NCBI RefSeq assembly: GCF_000960765.1
Contig: NZ_JYNH01000018.1
Span: 1-56,818 of the forward strand
From: Desulfosporosinus sp. I2
GTDB lineage: Bacteria > Bacillota > Desulfitobacteriia > Desulfitobacteriales > Desulfitobacteriaceae
Direction of reading: 5' to 3'
Length of the DNA stretch: 56,818 nucleotides
Part shown: piece after piece, positions 9,015-17,686 of the stretch
Numbering within the stretch: position 1 is the stretch's first letter
How the letters are laid out: each line of letters begins with the position of its first letter
Made by a program: the position numbers and the translations under genes
The notes under the pieces: model-generated
The model's input: only the letters and a program-made list of their open reading frames with translations
Database searches by the model: none
Told to the model about the DNA's origin: nothing

Positions 9015-9917
9015 TTACTCGCCCAAAACGACTTGCTCCACATGATCGATCCCCTCTGAAAGGAGCGTATTGCCTACTTGTCGGAAAAGCCCTGGGTCTC
9101 CACTTACAAAATAACGAGCACGCCAATGCTTTTTCCCCAAAACGGATGCAGCAGGTGACTCCAGTAATCCCGAACATTCCCAATCGTCCAAATGCTGAAG
9201 TAATATTTCCAGCTCTTTAACCACTGCCAAAGCTGGGTCCACAATCAAGACATTTTCTCCTAAGGTTTCCCTGATAACTGGCTCAAGAAACGGATAATGC
9301 GTACATCCCAGGATGAGAGTATCTACTCCCGCTGCTTGTAAAGGAGCTAGATAGGTTCTGGCAATTCCACGTGCCTCGGATGAATTCGCTAAACCAGCCT
9401 CAATCAAAGGGACAAAGAGTGGACAACCTTGAGCTTTAACTAAAGCTATAGCCTGTTCGCCTAGCTGCCATGCTTCTCTGAGCACTAAGTCTTCGGGTAA
9501 GGTTCCTTTAGCCAGTGCTCGGCTCACCCCGGACGAATACGCTTTGCTGCGCACAGTGGTTTCTGTGGCAATCAGCCCTATCCTTCCAGCGATGGTTTTT
9601 TCCACCGCCAAGCGAGCTCCTGGTTCAACCATACCGATCATGGGGATATCAAACCGATCTCGCAGAACAGGGAGTGCGGTAGCCGAACTGGTATTGCAGG
9701 CTACGACAATCATCTCTGCCCCTTGCCCAATTAGAAAGGTGACAATCTCCTCTCCAAAACGGATTAATTCCTCTCGAGATCGGTTTCCATACGGGACACG
9801 CGCAGTATCTCCAAAATAAACAATTCGGACATCGAGTAGTCGCTCCAGAATTTCTTTCATCACGGTAAGGCCACCCACTCCTGAGTCGAACATCCCGATA
9901 ACACGCTGTTTCTTCAA
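9015..9917 (-). CDS. murI: Glutamate racemase
   Basis: Interconverts L- and D-glutamate by a two-cysteine acid/base mechanism. 300 aa, slightly longer than the usual 260-280. Catalytic residues are seen: Asp11-Ser12 (MFDSGVGG), Cys74 (VVACNTSSAT) and Cys205 (LILGCTHYPF). TTG start at 9917 with GGGGGAG 5 nt upstream; it overlaps the gntR stop by 4 bp (TTGA), so the two are translationally coupled. Racemases of this family normally serve peptidoglycan synthesis. Placement as the second gene of a glutamate fermentation operon suggests a catabolic use, feeding D-glutamate into glutamate mutase, or control of the D-glutamate pool when glutamate is being degraded. Confidence 0.95.
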   Translation of the reverse strand: MKKQRVIGMFDSGVGGLTVMKEILERLLDVRIVYFGDTARVPYGNRSREELIRFGEEIVTFLIGQGAEMIVVACNTSSATALPVLRDRFDIPMIGMVEPGARLAVEKTIAGRIGLIATETTVRSKAYSSGVSRALAKGTLPEDLVLREAWQLGEQAIALVKAQGCPLFVPLIEAGLANSSEARGIARTYLAPLQAAGVDTLILGCTHYPFLEPVIRETLGENVLIVDPALAVVKELEILLQHLDDWECSGLLESPAASVLGKKHWRARYFVSGDPGLFRQVGNTLLSEGIDHVEQVVLGE

Positions 9918-10867
9918 AGTTTCTCCCCCTTTAATTCCAGCAAAAGTCCTCTTATCAGATTAAGACTTCCTGCATCCGGTTCAAACTTAAACTCAATGCA
10001 CTCCATGTTTGCCGGGAGCACTTTTTCAACCTGAAACCGTAGCCTAGGAGCTAAGATCACTGCGCCACATTCTGGCAAGACTTCACTCAAACTGGTCTCA
10101 TCAGGTTGAATCAAGGTTTTTAGCATTAGGTACAAACCAGCTTGCCTAAGTGCCCCTTTCACCATTTCCGCAAATTGATGACTCTCACAGACCAAGGCCA
10201 ATCCTCGTCCCATACTAAGCTTGGCAATGCGCACAATCGTATCAAGCTTAGGCTGCATAGAAATCCCTAAAATAGGAATGCGTAGCTTACCAAGGAGGAT
10301 TTTGACTTCCGCGAGGTGAGTTACCCCTGTGATCACCATATCCATTCCCGTCAAACGTTCCTGCGTCCGAGGGGATTCCTGAAGTTCAGAAAGTAAAATC
10401 GGTAGCAGGCTCACTCCTGGACCAAGATTCCAATTAACTTCCGCAAGTTGCTCAGGGTTCGTGACGATGAAAGCTACTTTCATTCGTGATAGAAGCTCTT
10501 TCTTTTCCATTCCCCGGACATGCACAAACGATACAAAATCATCGATCGAAAAACCAAGTCCAACTGCTTCCTCCATGGCCAAATCGACAATTCGGAGGAC
10601 CTTCTCCTTTCGACCTTCTTGCTGTAAGATTTGCGAAGTATCCTCAACGAAGGTTCCTTTGCCCCTGGCTGAACTTAAAATCCCTTCACTCTCCAGTTCC
10701 TTATAAGCTTGGCTGACGGTATTTCGGCTGACGGCTAAGCTTACTGCCAACTCTCGTTCTGGAGGAAGTTTCGTCCCTGCCGGCCAAATTCCCTGAGTAA
10801 TTCGCCGACGAATCTGCTCCTTAAGTTGGATGTAATAAGGTACACCACTTTTCCGATCCAAATCCAT
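9914..10867 (-). CDS. GntR family transcriptional regulator, likely local regulator of the glutamate operon
   Basis: 317 aa, ATG at 10867 with AAAGGTGA 5 nt upstream. Residues about 7-75 are a GntR winged helix (YYIQLKEQIRRRI...GTKLPPERELAVSLAVSRNTVSQAYKELE, then GILSSARGKGTFV wing). The remaining 240 residues are not an aminotransferase, UTRA or FCD domain that I can recognise; they include ITGVTHLAEVKILLGKLRIPILGIS and resemble a two-lobed ligand-sensing domain. As first gene of the operon it probably regulates itself and the downstream genes; a TTGGAC-N10-GTCCAA palindrome upstream (10935-10956) is a candidate operator. The effector is unknown; glutamate or a pathway intermediate would fit. 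Confidence 0.88.
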   Translation of the reverse strand: MDLDRKSGVPYYIQLKEQIRRRITQGIWPAGTKLPPERELAVSLAVSRNTVSQAYKELESEGILSSARGKGTFVEDTSQILQQEGRKEKVLRIVDLAMEEAVGLGFSIDDFVSFVHVRGMEKKELLSRMKVAFIVTNPEQLAEVNWNLGPGVSLLPILLSELQESPRTQERLTGMDMVITGVTHLAEVKILLGKLRIPILGISMQPKLDTIVRIAKLSMGRGLALVCESHQFAEMVKGALRQAGLYLMLKTLIQPDETSLSEVLPECGAVILAPRLRFQVEKVLPANMECIEFKFEPDAGSLNLIRGLLLELKGEKL

Positions 10868-10934
10868 AAAAATCACCTTTCTAAAATCCCACTACTTGAG
10901 AGCACAATCTATTCTATGTTTGGTATAATCCTTT

Positions 10935-10956
10935 TTGGACCTGTTGACTAGTCCAA
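10935..10956. promoter_or_regulatory. Candidate operator upstream of gntR
   Basis: Inverted repeat TTGGAC (10935-10940) and GTCCAA (10951-10956) separated by 10 nt, about 70 nt upstream of the gntR start, close to a possible minus-strand -10 (TTATAC or TAGAAT). Assignment to GntR is by position only. Confidence 0.35.
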
Positions 10957-11002
10957 TTTATTATTTCTACATCCCTATAGGTTTTCCCTTCTTTAGATTA
11001 GT

Positions 11003-11039
11003 CTTGTATTAAATTTAAATTTATTAAATTTAATACAAG
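11003..11039. repeat. Perfect 16-bp AT-rich inverted repeat
   Basis: CTTGTATTAAATTTAA (11003-11018) and its complement (11024-11039) with a 5-nt loop, between the surface-protein terminator and the gntR promoter region. It has no T-run outside the stem, so an operator or matrix of a lost element is as likely as a terminator. Confidence 0.55.
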
Positions 11040-11092
11040 GCCAGCGGCCACCTTAGTTACTTATACTACTGGAAATTTATACTTTTGATAGT

Positions 11093-11127
11093 ACAAAAGA
11101 AACCTGTCACACTATGACAGGTTTCTT
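11093..11127 (-). terminator. Terminator after the YcdB/SLH protein gene
   Basis: A perfect 13-bp stem (AAGAAACCTGTCA at 11097-11109 with 11115-11127) and CACTA loop, followed on the minus strand by TTTTGT. It lies about 140 nt downstream of the stop at 11264. Confidence 0.75.
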
Positions 11128-11159
11128 GTAACATATTTACTGTTCGAAAGGTATATTAA

Positions 11160-11262
11160 ATTGTGTGTTCAAAGTGTGTTAAAAGGACCGTCCCTCTTAC
11201 ACACCCCTCTTACACACCTCTTACACCCCTCTTACACATTACACACCCTTACACACCCACAC
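11160..11262. repeat. REP-like repeat with GGACCGTCCC core and TTACACACC units
   Basis: After TGTGTTAAAAGGACCGTCCC come at least five degenerate copies of (CTC)TTACACACC. The core and flanking inverted TGTGT/ACACA words resemble the array at 5112-5229 in design, though not in sequence outside the GTCCC tail. It sits directly after the stop codon of the YcdB/SLH gene. Confidence 0.6.
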
Positions 11263-11263
11263 C

Positions 11264-13459
11264 TTATCTCATCATGTAATTATTCTGTGGTTGCTCTACT
11301 GCATAAGCATGGACTAAAGCGTAGGCGGCTTCAGCTCTTGTTACGGTTTGATTTGGGTTTAGGGTAGTCCCATCTAATTTCAAAATGCCTAGTCCCCAAG
11401 CAAGTGCAATATAGCCCATTGATTCGGTTTGAATCTGATCAAAATCTGTAAAAGGTACAAAATAGATGCCTCTAACCTTCGCTGCAGGTTCCATATTAAT
11501 GAGGCGAATCATCATTTTGGACAGATCATCTCGACTCAATTCAGACCCCAGTTTTAAATCCCCAGGGATCCAACCCCGCTCTTTGGCAATCTTCAAAACA
11601 TCCTCATCGTTCAAAACACGATCCCGGTTATTTCCTTCCGCCGCAAGCATCGCCCGCAAAAGCGAACCCGCGGTAATTTTTTCGTCAGGATGGAATGTAT
11701 CTCCATATTCTCCAAAGGCTCCCATCAGACCCATTAAACTTATTTCCTTTTCCGCATAATTTCCCGAGATATCTGTGAAATTCTGGGACTTAAACCACTG
11801 GGACTGCGATTTGCCATACCAATCCGTAAGGTCACCCGTTTTAGCGTCCAGCATCGCTGGATTGTTCATGCCATAGTTTGTCTTTGGTTGATAGACCAAG
11901 CGGACTTCCTGTTGCCCCTCCTGCTTAGAAATTAAGGTGTAGTTCATCTCCAAGGGACGCATTTTTAAGAACCGATCTGTTGCTTGGTTAATAGGCAGCA
12001 CATCAGCGGAACTTGGGAATTCCAAGTTAGACCAAGTCATATCGTAATTCATGACTTGGTTAGCAGCCGTATCTACGGTTATGTTGAATCCGTTACGTGA
12101 AACAGGAATGCCATTGACGACCCTAACATAAGAAAACATCTGCATATTGGGAGGCATTTTTCCCCCATAGAAGTTTTCTGATTCCATTTTAACAAGTTTA
12201 AAGCGCTCAGGCTGTATACGTTTGAGAAAGTCCTCTGCTATTATTTGCGCCTCTTCACGGTTAATGGTCTTAGACTTGTCATCCAGTTTTGTTCCATAGG
12301 ACATATTAAACCCGATCAAATCCCCAGTGTTAGCGTTCACGCGAGCACCGATGTAACGGTTTTCTCCCATATTGAAAGACCCAGTATTCCAATTTAATTC
12401 CCAAACTTGTTCACTAGGGTTTTGCCAATCTGGATTCAGGCTGGAGAACTGGATCACAAAATCCTTGGGAATTATAATCGCTTTTTTGACGATCTCAACC
12501 GCTTCACTCTGGCTAATTTTTTGAGAGTTCTTCAGAGTATCCTGGCTGATTGAGGATTCTTTCACTGGGGAAGCAGCTCCTGCTGGTTCTGTCGCTGATG
12601 TTGCAACTGAAACACTGCTTACAGCACTCATGGGTTTATAGCCGACTGCCTGCGTATCAAGGGTCACAGGCTGCCCGCTCAAGGCGTCAATGGCTCCTCC
12701 GTAGTATTTATTGGACAACTGGTACACAAGGAGTACTCGCCGGGGTTCTGATGTTTGAGGATTCATGATCGGAGGTATAAAATACTGTAATTCGAGCATG
12801 GGTGTATCGGTAAACGCTTGCCGCGCCGTTTCAAGGGAGATAACCTTGGAGGCAGCGGGGAAAGTAAGATCTTGTGCCCAATTAAAGTTATAGTCTCTAA
12901 CATGCCCATTGTCACCCCTAACACTCACGCTCACTCCGTTCCCGGGAAACGGAATACCGTCTACAACACGGATCCATTGGAAATTGTACGCAAAGGGTTG
13001 CGAGTTGTTTAAGGCAAAAACTTGTTGGTTATCTCTGACAAGTTTCATTTGTGTTTGATATTTACTAGTTAATTTTGAGACTAAATCGGTAGCTACTTTC
13101 TCAGCATCCCCTGCGGATAGCACAGGTAGCTTAAAAGACGGCTTTAGCGCTTGCTCCCATTGATTAACGTTCAAAATGTCTCCGGTCGTTGCGTCAACCA
13201 TTGCATTGAAACTCCCACCCGGTTGATCTGTTGAATTCCAGTTTATGGAATAGGTGGCACGGTTGTTATACTCATTATACCCCGTTGACATTCGTGTATA
13301 GTTCGCTGGGATACTAAAATTATCCTTGACCACCTGCACGGCCTGCTCAACTTTAATACTTGTCTTTTCGTTTCCAAGGGTATTTACCGGATAAACTACT
13401 AATTGTACAAGGAGCATGAAAATAACTACAAGGTTCAATTGGCGAATCTTCCTAAACAA
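11264..13459 (-). CDS. Secreted protein with two YcdB/YcdC-PepSY-like regions and C-terminal S-layer homology domains
   Basis: 731 aa. TTG start at 13459 retains a full signal peptide (basic MFRKIRQ, hydrophobic core, cleavage near NTLG-N). Two related halves of about 250 residues follow, each with E-A-x-x-I-V/A helices and WN...DATTGDI / NANTGDLIGFN / DAKTGDLTDWYG motifs typical of YcdB/PepSY-type domains. Residues about 565-731 contain SLH-like motifs (FTDFDQIQTESMGYIALAWGLGILK...TVTRAEAAYALVHAY) expected to bind secondary cell-wall polymers. It is probably anchored to the wall; PepSY-like domains often inhibit or fold proteases, but no target is evident. It is followed by a REP-like repeat and a terminator. 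Confidence 0.85.
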   Translation of the reverse strand: MFRKIRQLNLVVIFMLLVQLVVYPVNTLGNEKTSIKVEQAVQVVKDNFSIPANYTRMSTGYNEYNNRATYSINWNSTDQPGGSFNAMVDATTGDILNVNQWEQALKPSFKLPVLSAGDAEKVATDLVSKLTSKYQTQMKLVRDNQQVFALNNSQPFAYNFQWIRVVDGIPFPGNGVSVSVRGDNGHVRDYNFNWAQDLTFPAASKVISLETARQAFTDTPMLELQYFIPPIMNPQTSEPRRVLLVYQLSNKYYGGAIDALSGQPVTLDTQAVGYKPMSAVSSVSVATSATEPAGAASPVKESSISQDTLKNSQKISQSEAVEIVKKAIIIPKDFVIQFSSLNPDWQNPSEQVWELNWNTGSFNMGENRYIGARVNANTGDLIGFNMSYGTKLDDKSKTINREEAQIIAEDFLKRIQPERFKLVKMESENFYGGKMPPNMQMFSYVRVVNGIPVSRNGFNITVDTAANQVMNYDMTWSNLEFPSSADVLPINQATDRFLKMRPLEMNYTLISKQEGQQEVRLVYQPKTNYGMNNPAMLDAKTGDLTDWYGKSQSQWFKSQNFTDISGNYAEKEISLMGLMGAFGEYGDTFHPDEKITAGSLLRAMLAAEGNNRDRVLNDEDVLKIAKERGWIPGDLKLGSELSRDDLSKMMIRLINMEPAAKVRGIYFVPFTDFDQIQTESMGYIALAWGLGILKLDGTTLNPNQTVTRAEAAYALVHAYAVEQPQNNYMMR

Positions 13460-13848
13460 TCCTTATCAATCCTTTCCCACCTCATTTTAATGCGACCATT
13501 TCTTTCCTGGTTGCGAAATACCGGGCAATTCTATACATTAACACGTTCCCTTTGTCTATATAGCAAGTGGTCATCCCAACCTCCTTCAATCTATGAAATG
13601 TTAAAGCTATTAATTCTAATGTATAGGCCGCACTCTTAATATATTCTTCACTTACCGATATCCTCCTGCAATATTAGAATTATTTTCCTTTTTGTTTTTC
13701 AAGATTATGGGTTTCTATCAAACAAACGTTTTATTGGCTCACCTGCATAGCGAAAAATCCGTTTGACAAACTAAAGTCAAACGGATTTACAAAATGCAGT
13801 TTATGGATTTTCAAGTTCTATCTGATATATGGATGGGGATGGAGTGGA
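13460..13848. other. Intergenic region between the two surface-protein genes
   Basis: About 390 bp with no convincing gene on either strand. It holds the terminator at 13750-13788 and presumably the promoter of the YcdB/SLH gene. AAAGGA-type ribosome sites for the TTG start lie at its left end. Short open frames here lack ribosome sites. Confidence 0.5.
13750..13788 (-). terminator. Terminator after the CWB2 protein gene
   Basis: A perfect 13-bp stem (AAATCCGTTTGAC, 13755-13767, with 13776-13788) and 8-nt loop; on the minus strand the stem ends in a run of Ts. It is 60 nt after the stop at 13849. Confidence 0.8.
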
Positions 13849-15462
13849 TTAATGTTGCAGCATCTGTTGAAGTTTCTGCTCCAGATCATACGTGACCCCG
13901 CTGTTATTGCCAACAACTGCTGATTTTGAAATATATCCTTTATTGTATAACAAGAAATAGTTTAGACTTGATGGAAGAGTATTCGGTGGTGTCATTGCTA
14001 CAAATCCTCCGGTTTTAGCCGCCAAGGCAGCCGTTACCAACGCATCAGCATAGGGTTTTCCCGAACTAACATCATCTTGGCGAACTAACCCTGATGCAAA
14101 GTAAATTGGAGACTGAGGTTGCGAGCTGTTGAAAAGGTTTTGAAAAATGATGCTCTGCGTATCGTAGCGATCATATCCACCCCAGCGGTTGACAGTATAC
14201 TTGGAACTTAACTGATTTTCAATTTGGGTGCTGATGACTGCGGTTCCTCCCAGCAAGATGACATTACTTGGCTTGAGATCTGTTAAGGCTTGGAGTGTAG
14301 AAGCTGGTAAAACATCTCGATCTGTAAGCAAAATAGGACTTCCTTGCTCAGCGGCAAAGGCACTGATCGCAATAGCATCAGGTATGGCGTATCCATTGGC
14401 AAGATAGACGGTACGAGTGGGCACGCTCCCCACAATGGAGGAGATATTAGCTGCTGTATCATATCCTTGTAATCCGGCTAGACGAGTAACCGTAAATTGG
14501 TTACTCAAACTGTCCTGGATTTCCTGAGATATAGCAACAGTTCCACCAACAATGTAGACATTCTTAGCGCCTAAAGCATAAATCTCTGCTAACGTCCGAT
14601 CGTCTAATTTTGTCGAATTAGTCATCAAAATTGGCGCATCGAGCTTTTTAGAAAGGGGCCCGGCAGCGAGAGAATCTGAAAATTGATCATCTCGTGCCAA
14701 GATCACATTTGGAGTCCCCATGGTCCAACCGCTTTTGGCAACCTCGACAGAGAGAGCAACATTATCTTCTGCAGTCCCACCAATTCGCGCATTTTGAGTA
14801 TAGGCTGGAAGAACTGGGATCGTCCCTATTATATGACCTGCGAAAACGATGTTAGCTGTACCATATAAGGTTGGGGTCATTGAAAACGTAAACGTTCCAT
14901 CACTGAGCGTAGTAAAAGATGTGGTCGATGCCCCAATTAACGTTCCATCTACAGTTCCTGATTTACGGCCCAATGGATTACCTTCAGTATCCGTAACCTT
15001 AACCCTTATAGTATTATTCTTGTTGATAACGAGAGAATCTGCAATGAGGCTCTTAGCATTCAGCACTGTTATGGTTCCCGCAGCTAAGGCTGTACCCGAA
15101 GCCCCTTGACGTATTACTAGGTCATACTCTCCAGCGGTCTCTAAGGTGACGTTAGAAATCGTATAATTTCCAGCTGACCCGGAAACTTGAAATAACTTAT
15201 CATTCCCATCAGCGTCTGTAATGGTAGCGCTACCTACAGACCCGGTAAATGGATCGGATTTATTATCCCAAAGTTGAACATTTATATTACTTGTTTCCCC
15301 GGCTATCAGTTTGGAATCTGCACTAGTTGCGAAGTTGAGCCATCCAAGCCATGTACTCCCATCACTAGTGTTCGCTGAAGCAACCCCCGGTATCATTCCA
15401 ATCAGCAGGAACATTATCATCAGAACACCAAAGATTGATCGCGTCTGGTTCCTTTTTCCCAC
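13849..15462 (-). CDS. Cell wall-binding repeat 2 (CWB2) surface protein with N-terminal Ig-like domains
   Basis: 537 aa, GTG start at 15462 (GGAAAGGGG about 9 nt upstream). Residues 1-30 are a signal peptide ending GVASA. Residues about 33-220 look like two Ig-like/invasin-type beta domains (VTDTEGNPLGRKSGTVDGTL). Residues about 228-537 contain three CWB2 repeats, recognisable from RIGGTAEDNVA, ILARDDQFSDSLAAGPLSKK, KNVYIVGGTVAIS, TRLAGLQGYDTAANI and VILLGGTAVIS. CWB2 triplets bind anionic cell-wall polymer in S-layer proteins of clostridia, so this is likely a non-covalently wall-anchored protein. It lies downstream of, but is separated from, the MacB operon by a hairpin. Confidence 0.92.
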   Translation of the reverse strand: MGKRNQTRSIFGVLMIMFLLIGMIPGVASANTSDGSTWLGWLNFATSADSKLIAGETSNINVQLWDNKSDPFTGSVGSATITDADGNDKLFQVSGSAGNYTISNVTLETAGEYDLVIRQGASGTALAAGTITVLNAKSLIADSLVINKNNTIRVKVTDTEGNPLGRKSGTVDGTLIGASTTSFTTLSDGTFTFSMTPTLYGTANIVFAGHIIGTIPVLPAYTQNARIGGTAEDNVALSVEVAKSGWTMGTPNVILARDDQFSDSLAAGPLSKKLDAPILMTNSTKLDDRTLAEIYALGAKNVYIVGGTVAISQEIQDSLSNQFTVTRLAGLQGYDTAANISSIVGSVPTRTVYLANGYAIPDAIAISAFAAEQGSPILLTDRDVLPASTLQALTDLKPSNVILLGGTAVISTQIENQLSSKYTVNRWGGYDRYDTQSIIFQNLFNSSQPQSPIYFASGLVRQDDVSSGKPYADALVTAALAAKTGGFVAMTPPNTLPSSLNYFLLYNKGYISKSAVVGNNSGVTYDLEQKLQQMLQH

Positions 15463-15603
15463 GTATTATTTCCCCTTTCCATCTTTCGTAAAATCGACAA
15501 GTGTCTTTTCTGGGGCAATGTCGACGGTTCTTTCGTTCACGCCTTCATTTCTGGATGTCAGATGTCCCTGTTACCAAGAATCAAACAAAAATGTTAGAGA
15601 TTA

Positions 15604-15634
15604 ATGCAAGTCACGAACCGACCCTGACTTGCAT
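15604..15634 (-). terminator. Hairpin after the MacB-like permease gene, probable terminator
   Basis: ATGCAAGTCA (15604-15613) pairs with TGACTTGCAT (15625-15634), 9 nt after the permease stop. No clear T-run follows, so a processing or attenuating hairpin is possible. Confidence 0.5.
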
Positions 15635-15642
15635 CTACTAAT

Positions 15643-16860
15643 TTACTCATATCTTAAGGCATCAATCGGATCCATAGCAGCCGCCTTTCGCGCTGGGAAT
15701 ACCCCGAAAATAATGCCGATTGCGGCAGAGAAACCGAAAGCCATCAACACGGAGGACATCGAGATACTAGTATTTAAGGTTAATGCCTTCCCTGCCAGGC
15801 TAGAGCCTCCATACCCGAGGGCGATGCCGATGCCTCCCCCTAAGATACTAAGCACAACCGCCTCAATAAGGAACTGCAATAAAATATCCATGCCTTTAGC
15901 CCCGATCGCTTTCCGGATTCCAATCTCTCGTGTTCGTTCGGTGACCGAAACAAGCATGATATTCATGATTCCGATTCCTCCGACCAACAAGGAAATGCCC
16001 GCAATCCCACCCAGAAGCATGGTCAAAGTTTGAGTGACATTTTGCATAGTTGCCAACATATCGGCCTGATTTTGTACCCTGAAGTTGTTGTCTTTGCCAG
16101 CCTGGATCTTATGGGCTTTTCGCAACGTTGCCGTAATCTCATCTTGTGCCGTCTGCATAAGCTCCTCTGACGAAGCGGATACTAGAATACTACGTACCGT
16201 CTTCTTTCCGATTAAACGCGCTTGAACAGTTGTAATTGGAGCAGTAATCATATCGTCACTGCTCTGAAATCCGGTAGACCCTGTAGCTGTGGTCACCCCA
16301 ATAACTTGAAAAGGTACATTATTGATTTTAATTTTTTGCCCGATAATATCAGCATTTGCACTCCCCAAGAGATTTTCCACAACGGTCGGACCGACCACAG
16401 CAACCCTGGCGTTACTACTTACGTCCTCTTTTGTAAGATAGCGGCCACGAGCCATTGTGACATTTTTAATCACTTCATAGCCCTCTGTCGTTCCATTAAT
16501 ACTCGTGGAGGTGTTTCCGGAGCCTAAAACTACTTGAGCATTTGAACTCGCAACTGGGGCAACTGCTTTAATCGATGTTCCAATCTTAATCTTATCAACG
16601 TCATCCATTGTCAAGCTATTCGAACTACCTGCTCCTCCGCTCACTCCTCCATTATTTGACTGCCCTGGGCTAATAGTCAGGAGATTTGAGCCCATGCCTT
16701 GAATCTGAGAAGTGATTGAAGCAGTTGCCCCATTCCCTATTCCAACCATGGCAATGACAGCTGCTACTCCAATAATAATCCCTAGCATGGTCAATGCTGA
16801 ACGCAGTTTATTCGCTCGTAAAGCCCTAAGAGAGACCCGGATACTTTCTAAAAAGTTCAC
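15643..16860 (-). CDS. ABC transporter permease, MacB/FtsX family
   Basis: 405 aa, GTG start overlapping the ATPase stop by 4 bp (GTGA). The MacB plan is clear: N-terminal helix (about residues 20-43, [21 protein letters not shown]), a large extracellular MacB_PCD domain (about 45-280), then three helices in the FtsX domain with the signature [25 protein letters not shown] and C-terminal [19 protein letters not shown]. MacB-type transporters act by mechanotransmission and export peptides or antibiotics from the outer side of the membrane. The partner ATPase and adaptor are encoded just upstream. Substrate unknown. Confidence 0.93.
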   Translation of the reverse strand: MNFLESIRVSLRALRANKLRSALTMLGIIIGVAAVIAMVGIGNGATASITSQIQGMGSNLLTISPGQSNNGGVSGGAGSSNSLTMDDVDKIKIGTSIKAVAPVASSNAQVVLGSGNTSTSINGTTEGYEVIKNVTMARGRYLTKEDVSSNARVAVVGPTVVENLLGSANADIIGQKIKINNVPFQVIGVTTATGSTGFQSSDDMITAPITTVQARLIGKKTVRSILVSASSEELMQTAQDEITATLRKAHKIQAGKDNNFRVQNQADMLATMQNVTQTLTMLLGGIAGISLLVGGIGIMNIMLVSVTERTREIGIRKAIGAKGMDILLQFLIEAVVLSILGGGIGIALGYGGSSLAGKALTLNTSISMSSVLMAFGFSAAIGIIFGVFPARKAAAMDPIDALRYE

Positions 16861-17582
16861 TCTGCCACCCCTTCCTCGATGACCTGTGCTTGGGCCTTCC
16901 GGGGATTTTTAACGGGTTCGTCCCCCTCAATATGACCGTCACGGAAACGAACAATTCGTTCGGTGAATTCTGCAATATCTGGTTCATGGGTCACGATAAT
17001 AATTGTATTTCCTGAGGCATGCAGTCGCTGAAAAATCGCCATAACCTCTTCACTCGATCGACTGTCCAAATTCCCAGTAGGCTCATCCGCTAATATAATA
17101 GAAGGGTTGGTCACGAGCGCACGTGCGATGGCGACCCTTTGCTGCTGCCCGCCTGATAGTTCTTTGGGACGGTGATGAATTCGTTCGCCAAGACCCACAG
17201 ATTCTAGCGCAGCAATGGCACGAGTACGTCTTTCTTTACCTCCCGTCCCTGCATAGAGCAAGGGAAGTTCGACATTTTCTACAGCCATCGTCCGGGGAAG
17301 AAGATTAAATCCTTGAAAGATAAAACCGATCTTGCGGTTACGAATGACCGATAATTCATCCCCACTGGCCTTCGCGACATCGGTTCCATCAAGATAATAC
17401 TCTCCCTCTGTAGGGGTATCTAAGCATCCTAAAATATTCATCATGGTTGATTTGCCCGAACCGGAGGGTCCCATAATAGCTACAAACTCACCAGCTCCCA
17501 CGTGAAGATCCACCCCACCTAGAGCTGCAACCTGAATATCCCCGTTGGCATAGATTTTTCTGATCCCTTTGAGATTTATCAA
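16857..17582 (-). CDS. ABC transporter ATP-binding protein, MacB/LolD type
   Basis: 241 aa, TTG start at 17582 with GGAGG 8 nt upstream. Walker [11 protein letters not shown]-loop [10 protein letters not shown], signature [15 protein letters not shown], Walker [14 protein letters not shown] and switch His ([12 protein letters not shown]) are all intact. It pairs with the permease that overlaps it and with the adaptor upstream. The C-terminal extension of about 20 residues ([17 protein letters not shown]) is slightly longer than usual. Confidence 0.95.
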   Translation of the reverse strand: MINLKGIRKIYANGDIQVAALGGVDLHVGAGEFVAIMGPSGSGKSTMMNILGCLDTPTEGEYYLDGTDVAKASGDELSVIRNRKIGFIFQGFNLLPRTMAVENVELPLLYAGTGGKERRTRAIAALESVGLGERIHHRPKELSGGQQQRVAIARALVTNPSIILADEPTGNLDSRSSEEVMAIFQRLHASGNTIIIVTHEPDIAEFTERIVRFRDGHIEGDEPVKNPRKAQAQVIEEGVAE

Positions 17583-17686
17583 ATAGCATTCCTCCTGACG
17601 TATCCGTCAAAGCAAGTTTCAAAAATCTTACTGTTACCATAAATAACAACCCATTCCCTTGTAAGATTGTTATTGAAACTTAAACG

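Noticed and set aside
10868-11263. Cobalamin riboswitch upstream of the B12-dependent mutase operon
   Set aside because: I looked for the conserved B12-box and flanking stems and saw none; only an AT-rich inverted repeat and a terminator for the opposite gene are present.
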